Origin: Dimorphilus gyrociliatus
Lineage: Eukaryota; Annelida; Polychaeta; Dinophilidae
Length of the DNA: 64,000 bases
Assembly: GCA_904063045.1 (NCBI GenBank)
Contig: CAJFCJ010000022.1
Coordinates: 248,001-312,000, forward strand
Direction: 5' to 3'
Part shown: positions 36,744 to 49,900 of the stretch, piece by piece
How the letters are laid out: each line of letters begins with the position of its first letter
Numbering within the stretch: the first letter of the stretch is position 1
Position numbers and translations under genes: made by a program
Notes under the pieces: generated by a model
Told to the model about the DNA's origin: nothing
Databases searched by the model: none
What the model saw: only the letters and a program-made list of their open reading frames with translations

Positions 36744-37700
36744 ATGAGCAACGGAACTGTCATACAAAAGTTGGACTTGAAATTTTGGACGCCTCTCATT
36801 TCTTGTAGTGTTATTTACTTTACTATTGGAGTGCCGTCGAATTTACTCATTACATTCGGATATCCCAATGCTAATAAGACAACTACACTATCTAATATCT
36901 TTATCAAAACTTTATCTATAATAGATTTCTTAACTTGTTTTCTTGTTGTTCCTCAAACGCTTCTTCTGGAGCTGGGATTTATAAGAAATTTGATTTTTTG
37001 TCGAATGTCTGTTGGCTTTAATTACTTTTTAGTTGCCTATTCTGTAGCTATTGTCGGGTGTTTAGCCATAGAGAGATGGTTTGCAATTAAGAAGCCTCAT
37101 ATTCTGAAGAAGAAGCATGTAATTGGAACTAGTATCTCGACGGCTGTTTTATCTCTTCTAATAGCCATAACTTTTTCACTATTTTACAAAATTTCCCCAT
37201 ATGAGAAGCTGGACGGGAGAGAATTTCCTAGTTGCAATTTCAAGTTGAGCTTAGGAGGAATAATTCTTGGAGTTGTATTAATGCTATTCTTCTTTGCCGT
37301 CCTTCTAGTTGTGACATTCTGCTATGTGAGCATATATTTAGTAATTTATAAAAAACTTGAAAAAAGATCCCAAATTAAGCCAATAATAGAAACTAACTCA
37401 ACAAAGATAACAGACACAAATTCAAATAGAAAAGATGAGAAGAAAGTAGCAAGAAATATTAACGCTGGTGGTGAATCTCTAAAATCACAAGTAAGATCGG
37501 CAACAATGTTATTTGGCGTAACTATAATATTCTTTCTTACTTGGGTACCATTTTGGTTGGATACGTTAAGAGTTATTAACAGAAATCAAATTTTACAATA
37601 TACGTTTTATATCAATAACTGTACGAATTTTTTTGTTTATTTCATTTTTCAAGAGAAATTTCGTAAAAGTATCTTTGGAATTTGTAAGAGTAGAAGTTAG
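36744..37700 (+). CDS. Orphan class A GPCR, intronless coding region
   Basis: Seven-transmembrane receptor of 318 residues in one exon. ATG 36744 chosen: it gives a short N-terminus with an NGT glycosylation site before TM1. Seen: TM1 VPSNLLITFGY, TM2 SIIDFLTCFLVVP, disulfide Cys at about 86, TM3 ending CLAIERW (about 107-112, DRY variant), TM5 FFFAVLLVVTFCYVSIY, a charged third loop of about 55 residues, TM6 FGVTIIFFLTWVPFWLD, and TM7 NNCTNFFVYFIF, where the NPxxY proline is replaced. Family-specific similarity in TM2 to the receptor at 46998-51704 (IIDLITCLVVVP) and over the whole length to the frameshifted copy upstream. Probably a peptide or small-ligand receptor of a lineage-expanded group; ligand unknown. 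Confidence 0.85.
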   Translation: MSNGTVIQKLDLKFWTPLISCSVIYFTIGVPSNLLITFGYPNANKTTTLSNIFIKTLSIIDFLTCFLVVPQTLLLELGFIRNLIFCRMSVGFNYFLVAYSVAIVGCLAIERWFAIKKPHILKKKHVIGTSISTAVLSLLIAITFSLFYKISPYEKLDGREFPSCNFKLSLGGIILGVVLMLFFFAVLLVVTFCYVSIYLVIYKKLEKRSQIKPIIETNSTKITDTNSNRKDEKKVARNINAGGESLKSQVRSATMLFGVTIIFFLTWVPFWLDTLRVINRNQILQYTFYINNCTNFFVYFIFQEKFRKSIFGICKSRS

Positions 37701-37886
37701 TAATGAATATATCAACTATTAATCATAATATTTATAAATACTGCATAAATCTGCATAAATATATACTTGTATATTAGTACTGTCGACACTTTATATAGTA
37801 ACATTTATATGAATTACTCTCATTTGTTTATCTACATTGTTTATTCCTTTGTTTCTCTTTTACCAAAAATATCTTAAATGAAAAAT

Positions 37887-40800
37887 TTATATATTCGATT
37901 TAACGCTCCATAAAATGAGATGGTTCAAGCTATCGTCGGTCCCAATTTCTTCTTCTTTTGTACCATCTTCTTCCCCAGATCTTTCAAAATCGTCAAAACC
38001 ATCACCTCCGCTAACAACTAAATCCCTATCATCGTCTGCCTTTACTGATGCTAAAAATCTAACGAGACCCGAATGACCTCTTCTTAAAGCTATTGGAGTA
38101 GGTGATGAACTGAGTGGCCTAGCCGTTGGCGTTAAAATGGGACAAGGTAAGACTAACAAGACTCCTGCACTTGTGCCTATCCATAATTCACCTCCTTCTG
38201 TACTCAAGATATCCGTTACTCTAAGGCAAGCAAGCTTATGTTGTCTAATGACATCGTCAAGACATTTAATTCTTTGTGATACAGCGTAGGAAACATTGAT
38301 TTCTGCTAGGACCTGTCTTGTTAATGTATGTATTAGAACCAAAGATGATGAATAGGCAAATGCTATCCACATGCCGTAAGAACCCGTTGTTCTTAGAGTT
38401 AGTATTTTTTTATTATCCGAAGATACAGCTACCTCTTCTTGCTCTAATAAATTCCTAGGATCTAGAATTATGACTTTAGAACTTGTAGCACACCATACAT
38501 CTCCATGTGCGGTCAAAACCATTTTAAGAACCGGTTCGTCCTGCGAACCTACCGAAGCTCTTGTAATTGACACATCAGTTTCATCTGTTCTATGCACTGC
38601 CGCTACTTGTCCTGAAGATAAGGCAACGAGTAATAATTCAGGATTGATAACGAGTAGATCATTCACAGCTGTATCTCCAACGGCCGTTTGCCTCCTTCTC
38701 TTGGTTGTCCTTATATTCTCATTACTAGGGAAGATGTGAAGACGGCCATCTGCTGATCCTAACCACATGGTACTTCTACTAGAATGTTTCAATTTTTCCG
38801 TTTCAGAGTCCTCTTCACTCTCATAACCATCATTATGCTCATATTCTCCTGATTTTATTGATGGTAATCTCTCTCCCCTTGGCCTATCTCTTATTGCAGG
38901 AACCAAGGTTATGCAGGTTACCTTCGAAGTGCAACCTGGCACCGTTGTATTTAAGGTAACTATAGGCTCTGGATTTACTGCTAGTAAGCATACATGCGTC
39001 ACGTGACCGTCGCTTTGGCAAATCCACATGTCGGCTGTATTTTGGGAAGGGCTAGCGCATGTTAGATGCATTCCTGCCCTAGTTCGTCTGATTGATAGGA
39101 CATTCTCGAATGTTGGAGATGTCTTTAAGCTAGGCCATTGGGTTGCTAATTGAAGTTTAGTTTCCTTAAAAGTGGTTTCCCAATACTGACGTTTCTCACC
39201 ATTTGTAAAAATAAAGGTTAAATGGCGTTTACCCTCTCTGCAAGAGAAAACTAATTAAGACAATAAAGCTAAATTTAGAATAACCTCAACTTACGGTAGA
39301 CTAGCGTAAATATCTAAGCGTGCAGCGCTTTTTACAACAGCTAATTCTTCTTCGGTGGTCCTTAACATTTCAATAAGGGTTTTATTTAAATTATCATTTT
39401 CGTTATGAAGATTAGACGCAGTTCTCCTCATTGATTGAATATTTGATAAATCTTCTTCCAACTCTCTTCTTTCAACGGAATTTGACTTCACTAAAGGTGA
39501 TAAATATACTGAATCTAGGGCAGCTCTTAAATAGACTTTATGCTTCACATTGTCGATAAAATCGGATGCTCCCAAGTGTGAATGTAACATAAGCGTTGCC
39601 GGTCGTCTAACGACACCAGAAGTACGCCTTTTGGCTGACGATACAATTAAGAGATCTGTAAATAACCAAAGAACGCATTGTTCGTTTCTAGGCGGCGTTA
39701 CAACGTTATCGTGGCGAACATAAGCCCTATCTGGATTAGAGGAAAGTTCTGTTAATAGCAAGTTTTCAAGTCTTTTAACTGTTGAGTGGAGATCGTGTTC
39801 TGCTTGCGATTCTTTCACGCTGTTTATCCTTATTGCAACAGCATGAACGGAAACAATTGCAGCCTCTAGGCCTGCTCTATCGGCATGCTCTGGAGGTGTG
39901 TGATGGAGTAGACGTTTCAAAAGTAATTCATAACGTGGTATACGCTGAGCGGGTTTGACTAGTTGTGCTTTAAGAGGAAGTTTACTCTTGAAATCTTTCT
40001 CTATTTGCTGCAAAGGAAATGCAATATAAATCATTGTAATAAAATTATGTTGATGTTTTGGCTAGTCTTGATTTTTCCGCCCAATAGATGGCGTTAACAG
40101 TTTTAACTGAAAAGGATGGATGACATTATGGACCAATCTCTATTTACGTAGAGTGGTTAGAATTAAGAAGTAGGTAGGCCGATGAAAGAAAAACTGTAGG
40201 AATTTTTTTAATCCCGTATCTAAAATAATGATTAAGTGTATAGAAAAAATATTATTAGACAGTAGAAAAGGCGGTTGGCAACGGTAGTAAAAACATTTTA
40301 TTTTTAGTGTTATGATTGTATTTAAATAACGGAGTTTATCTCTCTCAAAGCTAAAATTTCTAATTCAACATAAAGTGATTTTGATAGGATAGTAAAGGAT
40401 TCTTTTAATCAATAGAAAGAGGAAATGTTTTGATTTACCTCGCAGAATCTCTGGAAAATTGCCCTTTGCAGAAGAACGTCCAAAGTTCTCTCTGCCCTTG
40501 GAAAATTCTCTATAAACGATACATAACTTTCAACGACTGTTTCCTTTTGAAAAACGGCATTCATAGCTTCTCCAATCGGTTGAGAATTCATAAAAGTCAA
40601 TAGAGTAGCGTGATGCATGTATAGTTCTTTTACTTTGTAAAAGATTTCGTCAACAGTGTTGATGTCGAACGACGGGTTGGATTTCAACGGAATCATATAA
40701 CGCTGTTAAATGATTCATATTAAAAAAAATCTTTATAAATTCAAATATATACTATTTATATTCCGGTTTTACAGTAATATAATTATTGCAGAGCGTAAAA

Positions 40801-41690
40801 TTCTACAGCCCATGTGGTTTGGGGGCCGACTCTGAATTTAAGTGCACGCAGAAGGTTGGTATTTACAAGTTTCAAACTCTATGCTCTTTGATAAATATTA
40901 TTTATTTGTATTTTTAAGCTGATTTAGACCTATATTTTGTTATGTAATCCAATATTTTACTCATTCATTAGAAATTTATGAACATCTCATACAAGATAGA
41001 CCTTCACAACCGCTTCTCTTTATATCCCATTTGCATATGTTATTAGATGCTATTTTTAAATAGTTTAAGCCCTTTAAATGATTCCTTATTCTAGATTTTC
41101 AGTTATTTTTATAGTGGAGTGAAGATTTGTAGTTGCAGTTTAATTTATCTACTGCAAAAGTTTCGTTATATCAGTTTGCACCAAATTTTTTTAATAGCTT
41201 TCCATTAATATTTTTTATTCCATCCGAATGAAATAGACAAAACAGCTCTATTTTTCTATACTTTCTATTATCATTTTGAAAGTATAACGTCTGCAAAAAT
41301 TCCAGACTTACTGTTATATTACGTACCGAAACAGCGGCGACTTAACAGCTGCCAACTCTGAAAACTCTTGGGTGTTTATCCTGTTTACTTGCTCAGATAT
41401 ATTTCAAGTGCACAATTTAGACATTGTATTAAGACGAATGAATATGCAATAAATGATAAATAATCCTTTTACTATAAAGTATTTTAATTAATAAATTAAT
41501 TAATCTACGAATTAATTAATGAATAGAGAGATATAAAAAAAACTGATAGCCCAAAATATGCATTAAGTAGAATATGAAAACTTTCCTTTTGCCCTCTATA
41601 AAAAGAAAAAAGAAAAAAGAAAGGAAGAAGATAACCTATATAGGCTTAATAAACATACTTTCTTATATTTCTACTGTTATATCATATACA

Positions 41691-41731
<41 letters not shown>

Positions 41732-44700
41732 TATACACTATATATATATATTATTCCTAGAATACAAAAATCTAAGACGAAATGTGCAAGCAATGAAATT
41801 TAAAAAAAAGGAGGACTTTAGAAAAAGGTGTATATAAATAACCTACAAGCAGACTTCGGCGTGGACTGTAAAGAAAAGAGGAACTATAGAAAACACATGC
41901 ACCTGATAAAAATTTTGGCCTTAGGGTTGTAATACCACCATTTACTGAATATTATTATATAATTATAGGCTTCCCACGTTGTTTTATTAACTAATATTAA
42001 GTTACATCAACATTATTATCGATATAAAAGAGTAAGGAGGTTTACAAAAAAGTTTAAATGCAATTAAAACAAGTTCCGTATTGAGTACTGTTGAGTCATT
42101 TAGTATTATGAACTTTTATCTAGAGTATAAGCGAAAGTACTAAGTAAATAAGAAATTATGATGAAGCGAGTAAAGAGAAGAGGAAAGGGAAAATGAACGA
42201 ATAAAGAGAAATAATTAAAGAATATCTATATGATATTCAAAAACAAAGGTAACCTCAAAAAAAAAACACTATTAATTAGGGTAATTCTTCTTCGTACCAT
42301 TGTAAAATTTACGCTAATTAGGTTAAAAGATGATGACCAATCAAAAAATTTTATAGGTTTGGCAGAGTAATAAAACGGTCAGACAAACTACGAAGTCGTA
42401 ATTCAACTTAAAAACTTGTATGAATAATTAAAGAATTTCTCTTCTTTAGTGTAGGAATGTTTTAATTGAAAGGATCTATTAAGTTTTGTGATATATATAT
42501 ATATGTACGAATATCATGAAGATGAGCTATTGTGATATTCTAACAACAATTGCATAATAATACGTTATTTCTCTCTTTGTCTTATATAATTTTACTACAC
42601 ACACATGCTTATCTTATAAGTAATCGCCTTGTACAATTTTTTGCTTCAAGAAAATGCTTTACGCTCAGAATTAAAGAAGGGGATAAATTGTTTGATTATT
42701 ACGTAATCGCTTTTCCGGATAACAGTATGATTGATACGGTTAATGTCTGACTTACCTCCACAAGTTTTTGCAAGGTGGCAACGTATTCCCTTTCGGTCGT
42801 ATGCAATTCGCGAACGATCATTTCACGCTTGTCCTACATACGTAAAAAAGCGTTAAGTGGAGCAAGCGAGTTGTTTACATTCTTTTTTTGCGGTAGCAAA
42901 ACACTTAGGCCTACCTTAGCACCGATCTTCTCCCCTTCTAACAAATCGAGATCGGGAACGCTTCCTAGATGTGAATTCTTTAACAAAGATCTCTTGTGTA
43001 AAATAACGGAAGCTGAAGAGGCTGATCTGGTCAAAGACTTTTTCACATTATCATCGAGCGTCGAATCTCCCACAACTCTTAATTCATTATTAGCAGCTGG
43101 TTTACGTTTTTTTGACGGTTTTCGACGATGGATTATTTCCGGTTCAGAACTATCGTCGGTGACCTCGATTTGTTTATTAGTTCCTGTTACCATAGCTATG
43201 GGCCTTGAAGGAAGTTGTTCTTTTAAGAAGAGTGCCGGTAAACTTCTTCGAGTGTTAGATTGAATTTTCCGCGGACGTTCTCCATCCGAAAACGATTGCC
43301 TTCTGTCCAACTTTTAAAAGAATGGAAAAATAAACAAATTGATCAATAAATAAACAGCTAAAATGAAACTTTATATTAAAAAAAGGAGAGAGAGAAAGAG
43401 AATGAATGGAGATAATTTATAAAAATTCTAGTAAATTACGCTGTTTTTAACATAGTTAGGGAAGGTAAGTTAAAGAAAAAAGCATTATCATCTTGTTTTT
43501 TTCGTTTTGAACTTTTTCCCTTCATTTTGTATGCAAGAAGGGAAAAGACTCCTTCGCAGAACCCAATCTTTCTTTATGAATAGAGAAAATCATTATCCTA
43601 ATATATAAATATATATATATTTATAGACAAATGTTCTGTATATTATACGTATTCTTTCTTTACAACATAAGAAAATATATTTTCTTCATCTTCTTCATCG
43701 TCTTTTCTATTTCCTACTTCCATTCTCTCTCTCTCTCTCACTCCATGTCCCTCACTCTTTCTATTACTCATTTTCTCCTTTTTTATTCTTGACCTTCTAT
43801 CGTTTATTTTAATTTTTTGATAATAAAAAGGCGAGAAAACAGTCATTACGCTTTTTTATCTTTGCTTGTTTATAGAATCTATGTGGCAAAAGTCTATAGT
43901 TCCCCTAAGAACTAATTAGAAGCTGATAAGAACAGATGCTAATAATTTGGTAGCAACTTTAATTGTTCGACACTTTTTCCTGTTCATTTATAGGCATTTG
44001 AGTGGTGAATAAGAAACATTTATTAGTTAATCATTAAACTGGCGCTCTCAGGAAGAGATTATACCATTGCGAAATCTCTTTCATAGAGGAGAAATGAGAG
44101 AATAAGACAGAAAGACTTGTATGTAAAATAGAAAAGGTAGGCAGGACGATATAGTTAGCTTTCAATTACTAAAACTAAAAGATATACGCTTAGAAAGAGA
44201 AAAGTGAAGAGTACTGGTTGAGATGAGCTGGAATCTGGGAACGCTGTTCCACGAAATACTGCAGATGTTATTTATTAACTAGACTTTCATCATCACTTAG
44301 ACGTTGTGGCTAGTTTAAAATTATTCATAAATCTTAAAATTTCTCTTTAGTACTTTTTAATTAATTTATCTATTCCTAAAAATAGTTTAGGCGGATGGTA
44401 TTTTTAAATATCTCTTTCAAGATGTTAAGTTAACTTTTTAACCTGGGTTGGTATGGGGAATCATTTCTGATTAAAATGGGAATTTAGGAAAAGAAAATAA
44501 TAGTACAAAAAGCAAAGAAAAACAAGAAAAAACTTCTAAAATACTAAGAATTATGCTTTGTTTGTTTTTGTTAGATTATGAATGGATCAAGCGATAAAGA
44601 ATTATTAGAATCCCTAATTTTTTTGTCAAATTAACCTTTGGATTTCTTGGTTCATATTCGGTCTGCGTAGAACAAGTGCGATTGGAGGGCTCATCGCAAG

Positions 44701-45208
44701 TTGTGACAATAACTTTAATATCGTGTTCCTTAGAAGGGGCTTCTTTCTCCTTTTCATCATCTTCCTCTGCCTCCTCTTCTTCATCCTCGTCTTCGTCCTT
44801 TAGGGATTGTACGGTTTCGACAGTTTCGTTAGCAGAAGAGAAACTAATATCACTCTCTTCATCTTTTACACTCTCAAAGTCCTCTTCAGAATGTCCCTGG
44901 ATGGGTTTTTCATTCATTTCCCCTTTACTTTCCTCTTCTTCAATTTGCCTAATGATCCTCTTCAAAACACTGCTGACGACCGCCTCTATATTTTCGGCGG
45001 AAAAGTATAAAGAAATAACGCCGCACTTTGATTCGTCTATGACTTTGCGTTTCTTATTTAACTTTAAACGCCTATGTAAGAAATCGGCGGTATACGATAC
45101 AAAACGAATAGAATCTAGTAAATCGTCGTCCGCCTTCAAATTCCTACAGCAGTCGGACCTCTGCAAAACTGTAGTAGTATTATTACCGTCTGCAGAACAG
45201 CTTTGCAT
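37887..45208 (-). CDS. ARHGEF17-like Rho guanine nucleotide exchange factor
   Basis: Activates Rho-family GTPases through its DH domain. Six exons (minus) join in frame: 44636-45208, 42915-43310, 42756-42833, 40439-40702, 39295-40007 and 37887-39237; 1124 residues. Order: N-terminal 323 residues, mostly disordered, with an acidic run (EDEDEEEEAEEDDEK); DH domain from about 324 (REMIVRELHTTEREYVATL, then RYMIPLK, QRFCE and the CR3 helix KPAQRIPRYELLLKRLL); PH-like region about 500-640 (CVLWLFTDLLIVSSAKR); linker; C-terminal WD-like propeller about 690-1124, starting near FENVLSIRRTRAGMHLTC and ending with SLNHLILWSV. The DH-PH-propeller order and ends match ARHGEF17 (TEM4), which is family knowledge; ARHGEF10 is the alternative. 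Introns: 57, 431, 2053, 81 and 1325 nt. Exons 3-6 are firm. The first exon is joined on phase only and its first 190 residues match nothing I know, so it could belong to another gene. Confidence 0.85.
40703..42755 (-). other. 2 kb intron inside the DH domain of the RhoGEF
   Basis: Separates LVE from RYMIPLK in the DH domain. Contains a long TA microsatellite (41688-41727) and ATTAATTA palindromic sequence at about 41488-41521. No nested gene seen. Confidence 0.7.
41688..41752. repeat. (TA)n microsatellite
   Basis: Uninterrupted TA run of about 40 nt at 41688-41727, then AAATATATACAC and a second TA run to about 41752. Intronic. Confidence 0.9.
43311..44635 (-). other. 1.3 kb intron of the RhoGEF (putative)
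   Basis: Gap between the first putative exon and the second exon. Bounded by the donor CCAAAG|GTTAAT and a weak acceptor CTTTTAAAAG, both less typical than the other junctions. Contains CT-rich sequence at about 43680-43770. No coding sequence recognised. Confidence 0.5.
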
Positions 45209-46997
45209 CGCGCGTTCGCCTTGAAAATTGCGCCTGTTTATTATCGGACGATAAGAACGCCCTCTGGGTTGGGGAAATACGTGTATTTTTTTCTCTTTCT
45301 ATTTTTTGATAAAATGAACAACAGCGTTACATTTCATTTACAACATGAAGGAAAAGGCTCGTTCTGCACGTTTCTTGCTCCTCGAACCGCTGTGACGCCA
45401 CACCAAAAAATGGACGCTACTGTTAATTTGATGTTTTTTTCTTAAAATAGCTATATTTCATGAATATTTGTATATAAACATGTAATGTATATTTATACAT
45501 AATTAAATATATATATATATATATATATTTAGTTATGTGTATTAGTATATAAATGTATATATATATATATACTACAGTAGTTTTTGCAAGCATATATATA
45601 TTTATAACTATGTTTTCAGAGATGTTAATTTCTTAGTAGCAACGTTAGCGGTACGGGTTTGTATCTATATTAAAAATACAGTAGATAATTTGTTCATAAA
45701 GATCATACAGGTTATTTACAATAAATATACAAGTAAATAAATAAATATATAAATAAATTGACACATGTGCAATTTGTATAGATATACATAGATACTCTAT
45801 ATATGTATCATAGACAGAAAAGCATTAAAAATATAATCATCTTATCGAATTGAATTAAGTTTCGTAGAAACTGCTTATGAAAAGATAACAAAAGCATTAA
45901 TAAACTAACATATTGTCATATACAGTTTGTTTTGCGTTCATATCGAACATGAATGAATAAATAAGAAAAACACTCTACATATAAACAGCTTGAAAATAAT
46001 CAAGCTTTTTATTCTGTATGAAGTTATAGAGCTGTTGAGGCGTCTCATTTTTTTCCCCTCAGCTGAAGCATCAAGCTACTTTAGTAAGGAGGAAAATCTA
46101 TTATAAAAAATCGAATAAGAGTTTAACGATAGTTCTAAACTACTTTAAACGCATTAAGTTTTGCAGATAAAAACAATTTTTATCATCTAATTGAAAGAAT
46201 ATTCTAAATATTTCAGTCATTTTGAAGAGAAAATAAAAAATATTTTCTGTCAAGTTTTATTCTGACCGGAAATAAAAAAAAGAAGAAATGAAAAAGAAAG
46301 CCTTTCCTTTTTTTTATTTGTTTCAGTTTGCTATCTGCTTTATTTGTTTTTTAAACTTTTAGAAAATTTATGGTCGATTGGCTAGATTCTTCTAGATTCT
46401 TTTACTTTTAAATGTTTACCGACTGAGTGGTAAGAGATTTAAAAGAGACTTAAATATTTATTATACCTCAAAGTTTTTATCGTACTAATTTTTTCAAGTT
46501 CATTCTATTCGTAGTTCTTCCTCTACTCCCTCTCTTTCCCCCTTTATCTCCTTATTCTTTTTTCATTTCTTTTTTTCTTCTTTCCCCCTCCCCTCCCTCC
46601 CCAAAAAAAGAAAATAAAGAAAAGCTTATCAATTCTTTTTCTTTGCCAGCTACGTTTCTCGTCAATAGAGAATACAAAGAAACAAAAATTGAGAAAAGAA
46701 GAGAGGACAAAAAAAGAGACGGATAGAAAAATAAAAAGATTGGGAATTATAACTTGATTGGTAAACAAGACAATAAAATTCGACAGTCAACTTCCTTTCT
46801 CTTTAGATTTTAATGGTTTGGTATTTTTTTTGTTCTGTTTTGTTTTTATAAAAAAAAAACTATTTCTTTCTTTTTCCTTCAATAAAAGAGTTTGTCTTGA
46901 ATGATTGTTTCTTTGTTTGATAATAACGAACCGCAAAACGTTGTATTGTCTTTCTCTTTTTTTAATTTTTTTTGTGTCCATTTCAAAGGTCACCAAT
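45209..46997. other. Intergenic AT-rich DNA
   Basis: About 1.8 kb between the RhoGEF start and the 3' end of the next minus-strand GPCR. TA tracts at about 45505-45575, and a pyrimidine-rich and C-rich patch at about 46517-46606 (CCCCCTCCCCTCCCTCCCC at 46582-46602). No gene recognised. Confidence 0.6.
45505..45575. repeat. TA microsatellite cluster
   Basis: Two (TA)n runs, at about 45507-45530 and 45556-45572, separated by related sequence. Confidence 0.8.
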
Positions 46998-49900
46998 TTA
47001 TTTACAGTTGAAGATCTTCTTGAGATCGTCTCGGAAATTCTTGTTCATAAATGAATAAATGACTGGGTTAGCTGCGTTATTAGCAAAATATAAATAAAAT
47101 ATAATTGGGATATAATCAATAGCATTTAACGCCATAAGGCAAGCAGGAAAATAAGTGACTATAAAGACGACTGTAACAACAAACAGCATTAAAGCCGTCT
47201 TTAAATTCGCCATCGCATTTCTATCTCTTTTTACAGTCGATTTTCTTTTATCTCTGCGAGATTTTTTTCTGCCATTTTCGGGTAGGAGCTCCCCATCGGC
47301 CCCATTCAACCCTGTCACTTGAGTGGGGGCATCATCCTCGGCAACTTGCTCTCTCAGAGTAACCAAAGGGAGAGCTCGATTTTTCGCCCTTTCACTCCTT
47401 CGTTTTTTTAAGGATTTAAAAATTAAAATATACAGAATACTGACGATAACGACGGAGACAAAAAAGACGCTTGTGTAAATTGTATGGTAGACTTCCTGAA
47501 ATTTTTGAGGAATAATGCGATTCGTTGTCTGACATCTTCCGACGAATTTTTCCGAGACATTCATTTGCATTCCTCTATTTGGGTCGATATATTGGTGGAC
47601 ACTGTAAAATAGAGCCGTTACGACACCGAGCACACAGGCTACGATACCGAGAACAATTGAGAGAATTTTTGCACGATGAATATTGAGTAGATGAAGAAAA
47701 GGATGGCATATGAGAAAGTACCTGTTATATTTAAAAAATAAAATACAGTATATATAAATATTTATATGGATATTAATAAAAATGCTGAATATATTGCGGT
47801 ATATAATGTTATGGATAATGTAGGTTTTCTCTTGTAAATACTGTATACGATGTACTGTCATGTTTACACAAACACATACATGTATTAGAAATTTGTATAG
47901 CTGAATAAATTTATATTCGCAATCCATACAGTGGCCCTGAGGCTACCTGCTAATTAATTAATCGTCTTGAAAAATATGATATTACATGTTGAACACTATT
48001 TTCATCTGGATTATTACTAATTCAATCGTATGTTATTTTATTCTCATTCGGAAGATGCTATTTAAACTGACTATACTGTCTAGGATTAGGTTGGGGGTTT
48101 TAGACAGACTTTAAACCTTAAGCTCTAAATCTCTATCTTGATATTGAGTTAAGAGGATTGAATGATACCTATACGTATTCGATAATATACTGTATACAAT
48201 AATTGAAAGAAAAACGTTACATATCAGGTAAATTCCAACTTATGGTAACATCCTTAAACGGAGCCAGCTTCTCAGGCAAGCCTTTGAAGATTACCACTAT
48301 CTGCTTAGATTTCTTCATTTTATATTTTGAAGATTTAAAGTCTCATCCTTTCTAATGAATTATTCATTATATTTTCGTCTATTCAAATTGATATTCCAAT
48401 TCGTAGAGTGTTAAAGATAAAGAAAAGTCAGAAGATTAGTAAAACGAAACGTGAATAGAAATAAGAGAACGTTATGATGATATTTTTCGAGTCCTATTGG
48501 AAAATTATCTTTGATTGTAGATAGTATAATATTTTTTACCTTAAGCACTCTCATACCATTTTATTCCTACAAGTTTTGTTGAGAGAAGTGTACAAAAAAT
48601 ACAAGGCGACAATGCATATGTTTTTCCGCGCCTTATTCTATCTATCTGTCTCTCCCTCTCTGTCCATCTGCAAATCTGTCAGTTACCTTTCGTCCTTATC
48701 CTTTCAGTTTATGTATTTGTATGTACCTCTTTTAATATAATAATTGGTTTTAATATTATCTATCCAGTAATAAAATTATTCTCTCTTTTTTTCCATTAAT
48801 ATTTCAAGATTGAGTGCACCCAAGAGAATTCTTTTAGCTATTCTGCCTTATTTAAATGTAGTTGAGTATTTCTTAGAGTAAATACGCAATATTTGGCACA
48901 TTTTTTATCTCTTTATTATAACATCAAGTTTATCAAAGGCTTTCTTAATATGGTTGTAAGATTGTCATAAATGTACGGAAAATTAAAATGTAAGCTTTAC
49001 TCTATTATTACTTATAGAAAAGTTTTCATTCATAGATTCTCGTAGAACTACAATACAGGCTAGACCTTACAATTGATAGATATAAACGAAGTTTGTTCCT
49101 TTATCGTCTCTTATGGTTCTAATAATAATGAAAACAGTAATAATAATATACATACAACATCTAGGTGATGAGATATATTCATTCACATAGTAATTATTAG
49201 CAATTTAATGATAGTGCCCTTTACAGTATACTATTAAATCTCTTATATAAGAATATTACTTGGGCCTTTTAATGTTCCTTTGCAAAGGTAAGGATCTTAT
49301 AAATATATTAATAATTTTTCTTTCTATAAAAGATAGATAAAACGAATTAATTTGGTAAAGGCGCTTGATTCTTTTCTTTTTTCTATTTATCAAATACTGA
49401 TTGCTGTTAGTCTTAATAATTTCTTTTTTTTTGGGAAGAGGGGGGGGGAATGCCACTTATTTCTAAGAATAGCGTATATCGTGGGTGTAAAAGTTAATTA
49501 ACTCAATCCGTCAACAATTTTCAACACACAGGTACCAAATATTTATTGGACGTTTACTCTTGACAGAAAACGAAGAATTCTTCACTTGTTTGCCCTTGTT
49601 GACAAATAGAAACGTATCTTTAAAGCTCTAATATCTTGCATAGAAAGAAGCTAATAAAAGAAAGAGCTTCTAAAGGTAGATTAAGATGTAAAAGTTGTAT
49701 ATAGAAATACAGAATATAATATTCTGTTTAATGAAGATACATTTTACTTCCGGTGAAAAATTTATTAATGAAATACTCTTAATCTTTAACTGACGGTTAA
49801 ACAAATGTAACTTATAAAAGTTGACAAGCTGAAGAATGATAGAATATCATTATAATGAGAGACAAACATACTAAAACTGAGTGTTTTGTCAATTTAACAA

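Noticed and set aside
41488-41521. ATTAATTA palindromes
   Set aside because: Simple AT-rich composition; homeobox-type sites of this kind are everywhere in such sequence.
44676-45224. Serine-rich open frame on the plus strand
   Set aside because: It is the antisense of the acidic RhoGEF exon; the Ser runs are the complement of Glu/Asp codons.
46998-47927. Extension of the GPCR exon upstream of 47721 to an ATG near 47927
   Set aside because: The acceptor AACAG at 47722 and the exact in-frame join to the exon at 51355 restore the DRY motif; the extra peptide is intronic, Ile/Tyr-rich AT sequence.
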